This document shows positions 30,571 to 40,833 of a stretch of DNA of 64,000 nucleotides, piece after piece (position 1 is the stretch's first letter; each line of letters starts with the position of its first letter). A program made the translations under genes and the position numbers. Origin of the DNA: Acidipropionibacterium sp. (GTDB taxonomy: Bacteria; Actinomycetota; Actinomycetes; Propionibacteriales; Propionibacteriaceae); contig JALCLH010000010.1 in NCBI GenBank assembly GCA_022647765.1, forward strand, positions 62,001-126,000, given 5' to 3'. The notes beneath the pieces are model-generated. The model was not told the origin of the DNA and did not search any database. It worked only from the letters and a program-made list of their open reading frames with translations.

Positions 30571-30630
30571 TTTCTCGCGAGGGTTTGTCTCACCACGTCG
30601 GCAGGCGAGCGGACTACTCTCTGACCGCCG

Positions 30631-32091
30631 TCATACAAGGTGCTGGCTGGTCCATATCTCAAGTCCGGCGGCGTCGATGGGCAGGTCGCGCGAGAGCACC
30701 TCTGAGCCTCCCGGCGTGACGAGAACGTCGTCCTCAATGCGCACTCCGATCCCGCGCAGCTCCGGTGGAACCTTCGCGTCGAAGGAATGGAAGTACAGGC
30801 CGGGCTCCACCGTCATCACCATGCCGGGCTGCAACGGAGTGCCCTGATAGGCCTCGTAGCTCGAGTGAGAGCAGTCGTGGACATCCAGCCCCAGGTAATG
30901 CCCGATCCCGCAGACCAGCCAACGGCGGTGCTGCTGGCCTCCGGGCGACAGAGCCTCGTCCACGGAGACCGGGAGGAGCCCCCAGTCGTGCAGACCCTGG
31001 GCGATCACCTCCATCGCGGCAAAGTGGAAGTCAAGGTACTCGGTGCCGGGCCTCACCTGCTCGAGGCCGGCCCGGTGGGCCTTTTCGACGAGGTCGTGCA
31101 CGGCTCGCTGGGCAGGGGTGAAGCTGCCCGATGGTGGCAGCGTGCGCGTCACATCGGCGGTGTAGAGAGAGTTGGCCTCCACGCCCATGTCGAGCAATAG
31201 GGTCTCCGAAGGCAGTATCGGGCCGTCGCAGCGGACCCAGTGCAGTGTCGGGGCATGAGGGCCTGAGCCCACGATGCTCGCATATCCCGGTCCATTGCCG
31301 AAGGTGCGGGCATGGCGATCGAAGGTGCCTTGGAGCCAGCGTTCACCCAGGCCTTCGGAGATGGCGCGTGGGATCTCGGAGGCGACGGCGGCGAATCCTC
31401 CAACTGTGGCATCAATAGCCTGGCGCAGCTGGGCGATCTCCCAAGCGTCCTTCACGCTGCGCAATTCGGAGAGCACCCGGTCGAGTTCGGCGGAGCGTTG
31501 TAGGCCCAGTCCGGTGACATACTGATCGGTCACTGAACCAGCCGCCAGCCCGCCGCGCAGAGTGGATTCCTGGACACTGAGGAGGTCCACGTCGTCGACC
31601 TCGATGTCCAGCGCCTCGGCCCACTGTTCGGGCCCGGATGCAGGGCCGACCCAGAGTTCGCCATGCGTCGCGCTCGAGAAGAAACCGGAGTCTCCGGGTC
31701 GGAAGGGCGCCGTGATGTGGAGGCGGGCATGGTATCCCTCGGCCGAGGGGATCATGGTGAGGACGGCGCCTTCCGCCTGGCATCCGGTGAGCCAGACGAA
31801 GTCCGAGTTCGGGCGGAAGGCGTAGTTGCAGTCGTCGTTGCGGACCGGAGCCGTGCCAGAGGCCACCACAATGACCTGACCGGGCAGTGCCGCGCTAAGA
31901 AGGTCACGGTGCCGGCCGGCAGTCTGGGCGGTTCCCGGTGCCAGGGACGGCGCGGCGGGCTCGTGGTCCCAGCCGGCGGACATCCAGTTCCTGAACTCGA
32001 GAGACTCGGCCAGCCTGGGTGATCGTGTCCCGGCGTAGGGCGGTCGTCCTGTCCGTGCTCTGGTCCCAGTGACCATCTGATCTGTCGTCAT
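30631..32091 (-). CDS. pepP: Xaa-Pro aminopeptidase (M24B, aminopeptidase P)
   Basis: A 486-aa metallopeptidase that removes the N-terminal residue preceding (hydroxy)proline. The C-terminal pita-bread domain has the five metal ligands readable in LLLDMGVEANSLYTADVTRT (Asp, Asp), GIGHYLGLDVHD (His), MVMTVEPGLYF (Glu) and GIGVRIEDDVLV (Glu). The N-terminal domain is the AMP_N type (RPNSDFVWLTG). It overlaps the upstream prolyl aminopeptidase gene by 4 nt. Cytoplasmic, no signal peptide. It ends 133 nt before the deaminase start, where a new promoter is predicted. Confidence 0.92.
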   Translation of the reverse strand: MTTDQMVTGTRARTGRPPYAGTRSPRLAESLEFRNWMSAGWDHEPAAPSLAPGTAQTAGRHRDLLSAALPGQVIVVASGTAPVRNDDCNYAFRPNSDFVWLTGCQAEGAVLTMIPSAEGYHARLHITAPFRPGDSGFFSSATHGELWVGPASGPEQWAEALDIEVDDVDLLSVQESTLRGGLAAGSVTDQYVTGLGLQRSAELDRVLSELRSVKDAWEIAQLRQAIDATVGGFAAVASEIPRAISEGLGERWLQGTFDRHARTFGNGPGYASIVGSGPHAPTLHWVRCDGPILPSETLLLDMGVEANSLYTADVTRTLPPSGSFTPAQRAVHDLVEKAHRAGLEQVRPGTEYLDFHFAAMEVIAQGLHDWGLLPVSVDEALSPGGQQHRRWLVCGIGHYLGLDVHDCSHSSYEAYQGTPLQPGMVMTVEPGLYFHSFDAKVPPELRGIGVRIEDDVLVTPGGSEVLSRDLPIDAAGLEIWTSQHLV

Positions 32092-33369
32092 GCGATCTCT
32101 CCTCCCCGGTCCCGGACGATCTCACGCAGCCGCGTGAAGACCGTTCCCGAACCGATTCCGTCGTGTTCGTACTCGTTGGTGATCCAGGCCTGGGAGTTTC
32201 CGAGCCTGCTGAGGGTGTCGAGCTGGAGTCCAGAGTCCACATACATGTCGTCGAAGTAGACCGCTGCGGCGACTGGGACCGCACTGTTCGCCAGTCGATC
32301 CAGGTCGTAGATCCTGCTCCAGCGCTGGCGGTGCTCCAGGAGGGTGACGGCCGGTCTGAACCCTTTCAGCAGCCGTATCTGATCGAACATCCATGGGAAG
32401 GCCATCTCGCCGGTGAACAGCATGGGCCTGCGTTCCGGGTCGAACTCGGGTCTGGTGTCCCTGGCTCGCTGGGCGGCCCAGTTCAGCGGGCCGTTGTCCA
32501 CATTGCCGTAGATGGTCTCTTGAAGTGGCCAGTACAAGGGATTTCCGGCGCAAGCGGAACGGGACATCGCCTCGGCCAGGAAGGACTCGGAGAAGCGGCC
32601 GCCTCGGATGAACGCCTTCTCAACCAGCCAGTGCATGCGCTCGAAACCGGGCTTCATGCCGAAATCGCATCCCAGCGACTGGAACCTCTCCACGGTGAGG
32701 CGGTCGCCATCGGGCAACCGGACGTCTTCGCCGGCCAGGTGGTCTGCGATGGCGGCGACCTTGGCGACGTCGTCGGGATATCGGCGGTAGTACTCCGCTG
32801 TCTTGGCGGCGACTCGCGGGAACGTGCGAGCGTAGACGGCGTCGGCGTTCGGGGGAGTGCCCGGGATTCCGCCGCACACGTAGCAGGCGGCGAGGGCCTC
32901 CGGGGACAGGGACAGATAGCTGAGTGTGAGCCAACCTCCGTAGCTCTGGGCGAGCGTCGCCCACTTCGTTCCGCCGTATATTCGCTTCCGAACCTGTTCG
33001 AGGTCGGCGACGATGGAGTCCGCCCGGAAGTGAGTCAGATAGTCGGCTCCCTGTTGAGCGTCCATCTCCGCGATGAGGGCGGCGTCAACCGGTGCGCTGC
33101 CGCCGGTGCCGCGCTGGTCGACCAGGATGAGGCGGTAGTGGGTCAGCGCTTCGGCTATCCAGGAGTCGGCCTTCAGCGGTCTCGGGTTGGAGCCGCCGGG
33201 TCCTCCCTGCAGATAGCAGAGAAGAGGCAGGTCGTCGTGGCGACGATCGGGATCCGAGAGCTCCCGGACGAAGACCCGAATCGAGCCCGGAACTCGAGTC
33301 GGCGTAATCCAAGGGCACGTCGAGGGTGCGCTCGCGCACCCAGATGCCGGGCAGCGCGTACTCGATCAT
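32088..33369 (-). CDS. Prolyl aminopeptidase-like alpha/beta hydrolase, S33 (one frameshift)
   Basis: About 427 aa. It releases N-terminal proline (or hydroxyproline) from peptides. The oxyanion motif is LQGGPGGSN, followed by VDQRGTGGS and the nucleophile elbow AQSYGGW; all three are hallmarks of family S33 prolyl aminopeptidases. Start ATG 33369 (MIEYALPGIWVRERTLDVPLD) overlaps the oppF stop by 4 nt. The frame breaks at about 33290-33296 after DYADS and resumes as VPGSIRVFVREL. The C-terminal half (WAAQRARDTRPEFDPERRPMLFTGEMAFPWMF, in parts) fits the larger actinobacterial form. Cytoplasmic. Confidence 0.87.
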
Positions 33370-34223
33370 GACGCCGCCTCCGCCTTGGCGCGCTCGAGGT
33401 GGCGCCTGCGGGCCTCCCACCGCGGATTGATGCGGGGGATGGCAGCCAGAAGGGTTCGCGTGTACTCGTGCTGGGGATGGTCGAAGACTTCGTCGCGGCT
33501 GCCGATCTCTACGACCTGTCCCTGGGTCATCACCGCCACCCGGGTGGCGATCTGGCGTACCACGGCCAGGTCGTGAGCTATGAATACGTAGCTGAATCCC
33601 TCCTCGCGCTGGAGGCTGCGGAGGAGGTTGATGATCTGAGCCTGGACGGAGACGTCGAGGGCGGAGACGGCCTCGTCGCAGATCACGAGCTTGGGCTGCA
33701 CAGCGAGGGCGCGGGCGATCCCGACGCGCTGGGCCTGGCCGCCTGAGAACTGGGCGGGGTGGCGTCCGGACCAGGTCGGGTCGAGGCCGACCCGCTCCAT
33801 GAGCTCCCGTGTGAACGCGCGCGCTCCGCCGGGAATCTGGCGGCCCTGATACCTCAGCGGTGCGGTGACGAGTTCTTCGACGCTGTGCCGGGGGTTCAGG
33901 GAGGAGAACGGGTCCTGGAAGACGACCTGAACTGAGCTCCGGAAGTCGTGAAGCTTGGCGCCAGACAGGGAGGTGACATCGGTTCCGTCAAGAATCACGG
34001 TGCCGGAGGTGGGGTTGATGAGTCTGGCTAGCATCCGTGCCACGGTCGACTTGCCGGAGCCGGACTCGCCTACCAGGGCGAGGGTCTCGCGATAGCCGAC
34101 TTCCAAAGACACGTCGTCTACTGCGCGGAATGTCTTGTCGCGCCGGAACAGACCGCCGGTTCCCGAGACCGGGAATTCCTTGACCAGGTTCCGTGCCACC
34201 AGGAGTGGTTCGGTGTCGGTCAC
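33366..34223 (-). CDS. oppF: Oligopeptide ABC importer, ATPase OppF/DppF
   Basis: A 285-aa ATPase with Walker [11 protein letters not shown]-loop VFQDPFSSLNPRHSV, signature FSGGQAQR, Walker B LVICDEAVSALDVSVQAQ and the C-terminal oligopeptide-transporter extension (EYTRTLLAAIP). GTG 34223 overlaps the oppD stop (GTGA). The frame is open far upstream, but that is a shadow of oppD. Works with OppD to power import through OppB-OppC. Confidence 0.9.
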   Translation of the reverse strand: MTDTEPLLVARNLVKEFPVSGTGGLFRRDKTFRAVDDVSLEVGYRETLALVGESGSGKSTVARMLARLINPTSGTVILDGTDVTSLSGAKLHDFRSSVQVVFQDPFSSLNPRHSVEELVTAPLRYQGRQIPGGARAFTRELMERVGLDPTWSGRHPAQFSGGQAQRVGIARALAVQPKLVICDEAVSALDVSVQAQIINLLRSLQREEGFSYVFIAHDLAVVRQIATRVAVMTQGQVVEIGSRDEVFDHPQHEYTRTLLAAIPRINPRWEARRRHLERAKAEAAS

Positions 34224-35122
34224 AGCCGTGCTCCTTCTGTCGGGGTCTCGTGCGCCGCTGATGAGGGGAGGGTGCGCATGTCGTCGATGGCGTCGTCGAT
34301 CCTGGGCACCGCGTCCAGCAGCATTCGGGTGTAGTCCGCCCGGGGCTCGGAGAAGATCTGCTCCACCGGCCCGGACTCGACGAGGTCCCCGTGCCGCATC
34401 ACGATGATCTGGTCGGTCGTCTCGCTGACCACTGCCAGGTCGTGGGTGATGAGAATGAGGCCGGCGCCCGTGTTCTCCCGGATCTCGGTGAGCAGGCCGA
34501 GGATCTGAGCCTGAACTGTGACATCCAGAGCGGTGGTGGGCTCGTCGGCGATGATCAGTTCCGGCTCCATGCTGAGTGCCATGGCGATCATCACTCGTTG
34601 TCGCATGCCGCCGGAGAACTGGTGCGGATAGTAGTTGACCCGCCGCGCGGCGTCGCGAATGTGGACTCGTTCCATCGACTCGATCGCGACCCGGTGCGCC
34701 TGCCGCCGGGAGACGCCGTGCCGATGGGCGCGGTACGCCTCGGCGATCTGATCGCCCACCGTGTAGTACGGGTTCAGGCAGGACAGCGGATCCTGGAAGA
34801 TCATCGCGATACGAGAGCCGCGGACGGTGCGCATCGCCGGTTCGCGCAGCGCGGTGAGCTCGGTGTCCCGAAACACGATGGATCCGGATCGGGTGGCTCC
34901 CGGCGGCAGAAGGTTCATGATTGCCAGGCTCGTCATGGACTTGCCCGACCCGGACTCCCCGACGATGCCCAGGGCACCGCCCGGTGGCAGATCGAAGCTG
35001 AGATGGTGAACGACCTCGTTTGTCGCCTTGGCGGTGGGGAAGGCGACGGTGAGGTCGCGCACGCTGAGCATCGGCCTGTCGGCAGGCTGGTCCAGTGTCT
35101 GATCGCGCTGCGAGTTCGTCAT
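34220..35122 (-). CDS. oppD: Oligopeptide ABC importer, ATPase OppD/DppD
   Basis: A 300-aa ATPase. Walker [11 protein letters not shown]-loop [16 protein letters not shown], signature FSGGMRQR, Walker [20 protein letters not shown]-loop ITHDLAV. The usual C-terminal cysteine motif of the Fe-S-containing OppD subgroup is not seen. It overlaps oppB by 4 nt and oppF by 4 nt. Confidence 0.9.
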   Translation of the reverse strand: MTNSQRDQTLDQPADRPMLSVRDLTVAFPTAKATNEVVHHLSFDLPPGGALGIVGESGSGKSMTSLAIMNLLPPGATRSGSIVFRDTELTALREPAMRTVRGSRIAMIFQDPLSCLNPYYTVGDQIAEAYRAHRHGVSRRQAHRVAIESMERVHIRDAARRVNYYPHQFSGGMRQRVMIAMALSMEPELIIADEPTTALDVTVQAQILGLLTEIRENTGAGLILITHDLAVVSETTDQIIVMRHGDLVESGPVEQIFSEPRADYTRMLLDAVPRIDDAIDDMRTLPSSAAHETPTEGARL

Positions 35123-36108
35123 GCGGACGCTCCGATCCTGACGCGAGGGTCGATTGCGGTGTAGACCAGATCGACCACCATGTTGCCGACCACAACGAGG
35201 AATGCCGCGAGCAGCGTCACACCCATGATCACCGGCTGGTCGTTCTTGGTGATGGCGTCTGACGCCATCTTCCCTATGCCATTGAGCCCGAACACGGTTT
35301 CGGTGATGACCGCGCCGCCGAGCAGGCCGGCGAAGTCCATCCCGAAGATGGTCACAATCGGGGTCAGCGCCGGTCGAAGGGCGTGTCGACGCCAGACCAC
35401 GGAGGGTCGCAGCCCTTTCGAGCGGGCGGTGCGCACATAGTTCTCCTGCAGGGCCTCGATGACGTTGGCCCTGGTGAGGCGCGTGTAACTCGCGGCGTAG
35501 CCGACCGCGAGCACGATCCAGGGCATGAGGAAGTTAAGGAACCACTGGACCGGATCGTCGCCGAAGGCGACGGCCTGGGGAAATGGCAACCATCGGAGAG
35601 TGACGACCAGCACGAACTGCAGTACGAGGGCGAGCACATAGTTGGGAATCGACATTCCGGCGAAGGTGAGGCCGGATATGAACCGGTCGATGAATTTCCC
35701 CTCGTTGATGGCGCCGATGAGTCCTGAGACGAGCCCGGCAAGGAGCCAGAGCACGGCGGCGCCAACAGCGACGGTCAGAGACACGGGGAACCGCTGGACC
35801 ATCATCGAGGTGACCGACTGGCTGCTCTGGAAGGAGTATCCGAGGCATGGTGCCGAGCACTGGATGCCCTCGCCGTAGGTCCGGCCCACGAAGAGCCCGG
35901 ACAGAAAAGTCCAGAACTGCGCCCAGAAAGGCCTGTTGAGACCCAGATTGTCGCGGATCTGGTCGATCTTGGCTGGAGTGCAGTTCTTGCCGCAGATCTG
36001 GACTGCCGGGTCCGGCGAGAGGACGAAGAAGATGACGTATGTGAACAGACAGACCAGTAGCAGGACGACGACCATTCCGGCCAGCCGTTTGAGAACCTGA
36101 CGTGTCAT
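35119..36108 (-). CDS. oppB: Oligopeptide ABC importer, permease OppB/DppB
   Basis: A 329-aa membrane protein with the typical N-terminal helix (LKRLAGMVVVLLLVCLFTY in part), a long periplasmic-side loop containing two cysteine pairs, then five helices. The EAA-type coupling motif is EALQENYVRTARSKGL. It overlaps oppC and oppD by 4 nt each. Confidence 0.92.
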   Translation of the reverse strand: MTRQVLKRLAGMVVVLLLVCLFTYVIFFVLSPDPAVQICGKNCTPAKIDQIRDNLGLNRPFWAQFWTFLSGLFVGRTYGEGIQCSAPCLGYSFQSSQSVTSMMVQRFPVSLTVAVGAAVLWLLAGLVSGLIGAINEGKFIDRFISGLTFAGMSIPNYVLALVLQFVLVVTLRWLPFPQAVAFGDDPVQWFLNFLMPWIVLAVGYAASYTRLTRANVIEALQENYVRTARSKGLRPSVVWRRHALRPALTPIVTIFGMDFAGLLGGAVITETVFGLNGIGKMASDAITKNDQPVIMGVTLLAAFLVVVGNMVVDLVYTAIDPRVRIGASA

Positions 36109-37061
36109 GAGCTGATCTCACCTACTTCCACCACGCGGCGCACCCGCTCGCCCAGCACCATGAATGAGAGCACCAGCATGAACAGGAACAGCCCGGGGAA
36201 GATGAAGAACATCGGGTCGACCGAGTACCAGTTGGTCGACGCCGCGATCATCTGGCCCCAGGACGGGGTGGGTGGCACCACGCCGACTCCCAGGAAGGAC
36301 AGGCCCGCCTCGGTGCCGATGTAGCCGGGGATCGCCAGAGTGGTCATCACGATGATGGTCGGCAACAGGTTGGGCAGGATCTCTCGGAAGATCACCTGGG
36401 AACTCGCCGCGCCCGAGGCGCGAGCGGATTCCACGAACTCTCGCTGCTTGAGGGAGAGAGTTTGTCCTCTCACGACCCTGGCCAGATAGGGCCAGCCGAA
36501 TACCGAGATCACCAGGACGAGCAGGTACTGCCGGTTGTCGGCGGGAAGTGCCGAGAGGATGGCGATCATGAAGATCAGTGCCGGAAAGGCCATCAGGAAC
36601 TCCATGAGCCGCGAGATGATCGTGTCGGCGATGCCGCCGAAGTAGCCGGCGACCAGACCGAAGATCACTCCCATCAGAGTGGTGAGTGCGGTGGACGCCA
36701 GTGCGATGACCATCGAGGCTCTGGCTCCGTAGACGATACGGGCGAAGATGTCGCGTCCATTGACCGGTTCCACGCCGAACCAATGGTCGGAGCTGATGCC
36801 CCCGAGGGAGCCCACCGGCACCCCGCCCATGTTCGGGTCGATCGCCGCCTCGTCGAAGGCATACGGTCCCCAACCGGACAGCTTGACGATGAGCGGTGCG
36901 AACACCGCCATGCAGAGCACAAGGACGATGTAGGCCGCTGAAAGGGCCGAGCCGGGGCTGGACAGGATGTCTCTGATTATCTTCGAGCCACGCCGAGGCG
37001 CGTCTGTCAGCGTCGGTTCAGTGTCGCCGCCGACCTCGGAGATCGTTGTTGCGATGGACAT
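36105..37061 (-). CDS. oppC: Oligopeptide ABC importer, permease OppC/DppC
   Basis: A 318-aa membrane protein with HWFGVEPVNGRDIFARIVYGA, the family marker loop, and the coupling motif FVESARASGAASSQVIFREILP (in parts), then PSWGQMI. ATG 37061 starts 4 nt after the oppA stop and has AAGGGATGAG upstream; an in-frame ATG at 37097 lies within oppA and is unlikely. Confidence 0.92.
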   Translation of the reverse strand: MSIATTISEVGGDTEPTLTDAPRRGSKIIRDILSSPGSALSAAYIVLVLCMAVFAPLIVKLSGWGPYAFDEAAIDPNMGGVPVGSLGGISSDHWFGVEPVNGRDIFARIVYGARASMVIALASTALTTLMGVIFGLVAGYFGGIADTIISRLMEFLMAFPALIFMIAILSALPADNRQYLLVLVISVFGWPYLARVVRGQTLSLKQREFVESARASGAASSQVIFREILPNLLPTIIVMTTLAIPGYIGTEAGLSFLGVGVVPPTPSWGQMIAASTNWYSVDPMFFIFPGLFLFMLVLSFMVLGERVRRVVEVGEISS

Positions 37062-37065
37062 CGAC

Positions 37066-38772
37066 TCATCCCTTCGAGGGATCCTTGAGACCGACATTTG
37101 TGAGATCGGTCAGGTTTGTCGACGGGTAGTAGCCAGCGATATTGGAGCCCGGAATCATCAGTCCCTTCTGGAGCACCAGTGGCACGATGGGCGCCTGCTG
37201 GAGGATTTGCTTGTCGAGTTGGCCCCACTGCTCTGACGCGGCGTTGAGGTCGGTCATCGCGCTGATCTCGTCGATTCGCTTATTGACCGCGGGATCATTG
37301 AACTGGGCGAGGTTGCTGTTGCCCTTGGGTGTGATGTTCCGGCCGTCGAACAGAGGCGGAATGAATGTCCGTGCGCTGGAGGCCCAGTCCGGGCACCAAC
37401 CGGTGATGGCGGCATCGTGCTGCTGGGATATCGTACCGATTGTCTCGTAATAGGTCGAGGTGTCGATGACGTTGAGCTTTACGGTGATTCCGGCTTTCTT
37501 GAGACTGTTCTGAATGGCTTCGGCCTGTGCTTGCATCATCGGCTGGGAACGAATGTCCATGGTCATGGTGAAACCGTTGGGCAGTCCGGCCTCCTTGAGC
37601 AGGGCCTTCGCCTTCGGAATGTCGCCGGCATTGTCCTTGGACGGGTAGAGGTCGAAGTCCTTGTGGCCGGTGACGGTCGTGGGTAAGATGGTGTTGGTGA
37701 TGTCGGCCAGCTGAGTGCCTCCGCTCGCATTGCGGACCGAGGCCTTGTCGACGGCGTAGCTCACGGCCTGCCGGACTTGCACCTTGTTGAGCGGCGTCTT
37801 CGTGGTGTTGAGGCCCATGTACGTCGTGCAGTAGGCGGGCGCAGTGACGACACGATCGCGGACCTGCGGAGTATTGAGCCGGGCGACGGTCGACGGCTGA
37901 ACGGTTTGGGCGATCGCATTGATGTCGCTGCCCTGTCCGGCGAGCATCCGTTCGTCGATGGTGGCGCCATCCAGCCCGATGTCGAACTCCCAGGCGTTCG
38001 GGTAGGCCTTGCGCACTGAATCGGTGGACTGACTCCAGTTCGGGTTCCTCTTGAGCTTGATGACGCTGCCCGGGGTGTACTTGTCGATGGTGTAGGGCCC
38101 CGAGGCGATCGTGGTCTTGATGAATGCGTTGCCCTTACCGGAACCGACCGGGAATGGCACGGCATTGGGCTGCGCCAGCACCGCATCGAACTCGGGGAAG
38201 GCCTGCTTGAGGTGGAAGACGATGGTCTGGGCATCGGGAGTCTCGATGGTGGAGAGATCGCCAGACTTGTAGGGGCCCTGGTAGTTCGCCGGAGCGGCGA
38301 TCACGGTCTTGAGGTATGGCGAGCCGATGCCGATGTCAGGGTCCCATGCGCGCTCGATGCCGAACTTCATCTCCTTGGACGTGATCGGCTTTCCATTGTC
38401 GAACTTGAGCCCTGTTTTCAGCGTGTATGTCCAGGTCTTCGCGCCGTCGGAGCTCTTCCCGAGGGAGGTAGCCATGTCGGGGACGATGGCGTTGGGGTCT
38501 TTGGCGTTGCCTGCGGCCTGCATGGTGAGTCCGCGATAGAGGAGTCGATAGAAGGAGTTGACTCCGCCGTCGAATCCCCGAGCCGGGTCGATGTAGGAGA
38601 AATCGGCGTTCTGCAGCATGTGAACGGTGCCGCCGCGTCCGGGGGTGGACGTGGATGAGGATGCGCCCTTGCTCTGGTTGGACTTCTGCGCGGTCCCGGA
38701 GGACCCGCAGCCCGACAGGATGGTGGCACCAGCGGCCAGAGCCGCGATGGCGGTGATGAGCGGTTTTCTCAT
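37066..38772 (-). CDS. oppA: Oligopeptide ABC importer, solute-binding lipoprotein
   Basis: A 568-aa SBP family 5 lipoprotein. Signal peptide MRKPLITAIAALAAGATILSGC with lipobox LSGC (C22), followed by a Ser/Thr linker. Family features include DFSYIDPARGFDGG, the body domain ASGPYTIDKYTPG and VRQAVSYAVDK. ATG 38772 has AAGGAG upstream and overlaps the GH127 stop (ATGA). This start is preferred over an upstream one that lies in the GH127 3' end. It captures the peptide cargo; the coupling to GH127 suggests glycosylated peptides. Confidence 0.93.
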   Translation of the reverse strand: MRKPLITAIAALAAGATILSGCGSSGTAQKSNQSKGASSSTSTPGRGGTVHMLQNADFSYIDPARGFDGGVNSFYRLLYRGLTMQAAGNAKDPNAIVPDMATSLGKSSDGAKTWTYTLKTGLKFDNGKPITSKEMKFGIERAWDPDIGIGSPYLKTVIAAPANYQGPYKSGDLSTIETPDAQTIVFHLKQAFPEFDAVLAQPNAVPFPVGSGKGNAFIKTTIASGPYTIDKYTPGSVIKLKRNPNWSQSTDSVRKAYPNAWEFDIGLDGATIDERMLAGQGSDINAIAQTVQPSTVARLNTPQVRDRVVTAPAYCTTYMGLNTTKTPLNKVQVRQAVSYAVDKASVRNASGGTQLADITNTILPTTVTGHKDFDLYPSKDNAGDIPKAKALLKEAGLPNGFTMTMDIRSQPMMQAQAEAIQNSLKKAGITVKLNVIDTSTYYETIGTISQQHDAAITGWCPDWASSARTFIPPLFDGRNITPKGNSNLAQFNDPAVNKRIDEISAMTDLNAASEQWGQLDKQILQQAPIVPLVLQKGLMIPGSNIAGYYPSTNLTDLTNVGLKDPSKG

Positions 38773-40793
38773 GATTGATCTCCTTGGTCTTGTGTCAGTT
38801 GGTCTCGGGCGGTGGGGAGCCAGACGCGCATCGCGCCCGGGCCCCGGTTCGCCCACAGGTGATAGGGAATGAGGCGCACTGTGATCTCGCCCTGACCGGG
38901 CTGCAGCCACGGCGGTGGCGAAATGACCGGATAGAGGCTGGTGATCCTCGGAACCCGGTTGCGCGCTGGTATGTCCAGAACAGCGGTGAAGCCGTCCTGG
39001 CCGTTGACGGGTTCGTCGAAGCCGACCTCAGCTTTGTGTCCGGCGTCGGGGCCGACGACGATCTCGTCCACCGGCTGGCCCTGGTCGATCTGCTCGGCGC
39101 AGAAGACGATTGGGCCACGAGTGAAGCAGGTCTGTGCGCGGAGGGCATCGACACGCGGATCGGCCGCATGCTGTTGCACTGGCATCGGCAGGGTGATTTC
39201 GATGACGTCGCCCGAGACGAGATCATCGACCTCGAACCAGCCCGAACTGGCTTCGCGGCGCAGCGCTCTGCCCACCACGGAGACCGTGGCTTCCCTCGCA
39301 CCAGCCAGGGACTCGCAGCCTCAACCCCAGGGCGTCGGGATCGGCGCGGTGCACCCGGATCGTGGCCCTGGGCTGCCATGGGTATTCGGTATCGATCTCG
39401 AGATCCAGTCCACCGGCCTGTATCCGACAACCAGTGAGGACCGCGATGGTGAGGTGGTCTCCGAGGACTGCGATGTGATCCTGCAGCTCGGCGGTCCAGC
39501 GGGCGACGTTCGGGGGGCAGCAGGGACAGCTGAACCAGGCCCTCCTGAGCTCCTCGCCGTCAGTCTCCGCTCCGGAGCGCTGCCGGTGATCCGGTCGGCG
39601 CTGCAGGGGATTGTCGTAGAAGAACGCTGTGCCATCGGCAGAGATCCCGGCCGCGTAGGCGTTGTAAAGGATCTGCTCGTAGGCGTCGAGATAGTGAGCC
39701 TCGCCGGTTGCCAGAAACATCCGCCACGCCCATTGCATGGTGGCGATCGCAGCGCAGGTCTCCGCGTACGAACGATCGCTGGGAAGCTCGAACCGGTCGC
39801 CGATCGCTTCATCGCTGTGCCGCGATCCGAGCCCGCCGGTGATGTACATCTTGTGGCGCACCATGTCCCGCCAGAGCCGTTCGAGAGAGTCGAAAAGGTC
39901 CTGGTCCGCGGTCTCGATGGCGACATCGGTCGCGCCGGCCGCCAGGTACATCATCCGGACGGCGTGACCGGTGATCGAGTCGAGATCCCGCAGTGGAACT
40001 GCGTCCTGGAAATACTCGGCGGGCATGCGGTCGTCGGCGATGGTTCGATGGCCGCGCCGCTCGATGAAGAGTCTCGCCAGCTCGAGATAGTCTGCCCGGC
40101 CGGTGTGACGGTAGAGCTCCACGAGCGCCATCTCGACCTCCGGATGGCCGCACACCGTCTCGGTGCCATCGGGCCCGAACTTGCTCACGGCGAGGTCGGC
40201 GAATGCGATCGCCACTGTGAGCAGCCTGTCATCGGCTAGCTGGCGGTCAGCTGCCAAGCCGGCCTGGATGAGGTGTCCGAGGCTGTACAACTCGTGGCCC
40301 CAGGCGAGGTCCGACCACGGTTCACGGCCGATCTGGGGGGACTGGAAGTAGGAGTTCAGGTAGCCGTCGGGGCGTTGCGCCGACTGGATGAGTGAGACCG
40401 CTTCTTCCCAGAATGAGGTGAAGTCGGGAGAGGGATGATCGGTCCGGGCGAGTTCATACGCCAAACCTTCGAGGACCTTGTACACATCCGTGTCGAGAAA
40501 TGGATAGTGGCCCTTGAATGGTATGACGGCATCATTGCCACCAATGCTCACCGAGCGGAGATTGCTGAGGTTCCCAGCCTCGCGGATCTCGGTGACCACA
40601 TGAGGAATGGTCCGCAAGAGATTGCGCTGTTGCCATCGACTCAGCTGTCCATCTAGAAGCTGGACATGATTCGCACCGACCCCGGAGAATCGGCTATGTC
40701 GTGGAGAGACTGCAGGGGAATAGCAGATGTCGCGGGGGGAGGGGGTGGCTGAATGCTCTGAGGTGGGGAGAGCGGGTGCGTCATGGAGTCCAT
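38769..40793 (-). CDS. GH127-family glycoside hydrolase, putative beta-L-arabinofuranosidase (two frameshifts)
   Basis: About 674 aa, no signal peptide, hence cytoplasmic. The main frame (from 40617) has the GH127 core: GHYPFLDTDVYKVLEG, QRPDGYLNSYFQ and a full active site. Counted from ATG 40617, acid/base E270, zinc ligands E286, C288, C366 and C367 (YAETC; FSCPCCPPN) keep the spacing of Bifidobacterium HypBA1 (E322, E338, C340, C417, C418). The N-terminal part lies in another frame (start ATG 40793 with GGTGGA upstream; break about 40653-40657). The C-terminal beta domain lies in a third (break about 39289-39295, resumes ATVSVVGRALRREASSGWFEV). Other DUF1680 activities (aceric-acid-like sugars, arabinan) remain possible. 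Confidence 0.87.
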
Positions 40794-40833
40794 CAGATTT
40801 CCACCAAGGAGAGTGCGGATGTGGGAAGACCCC

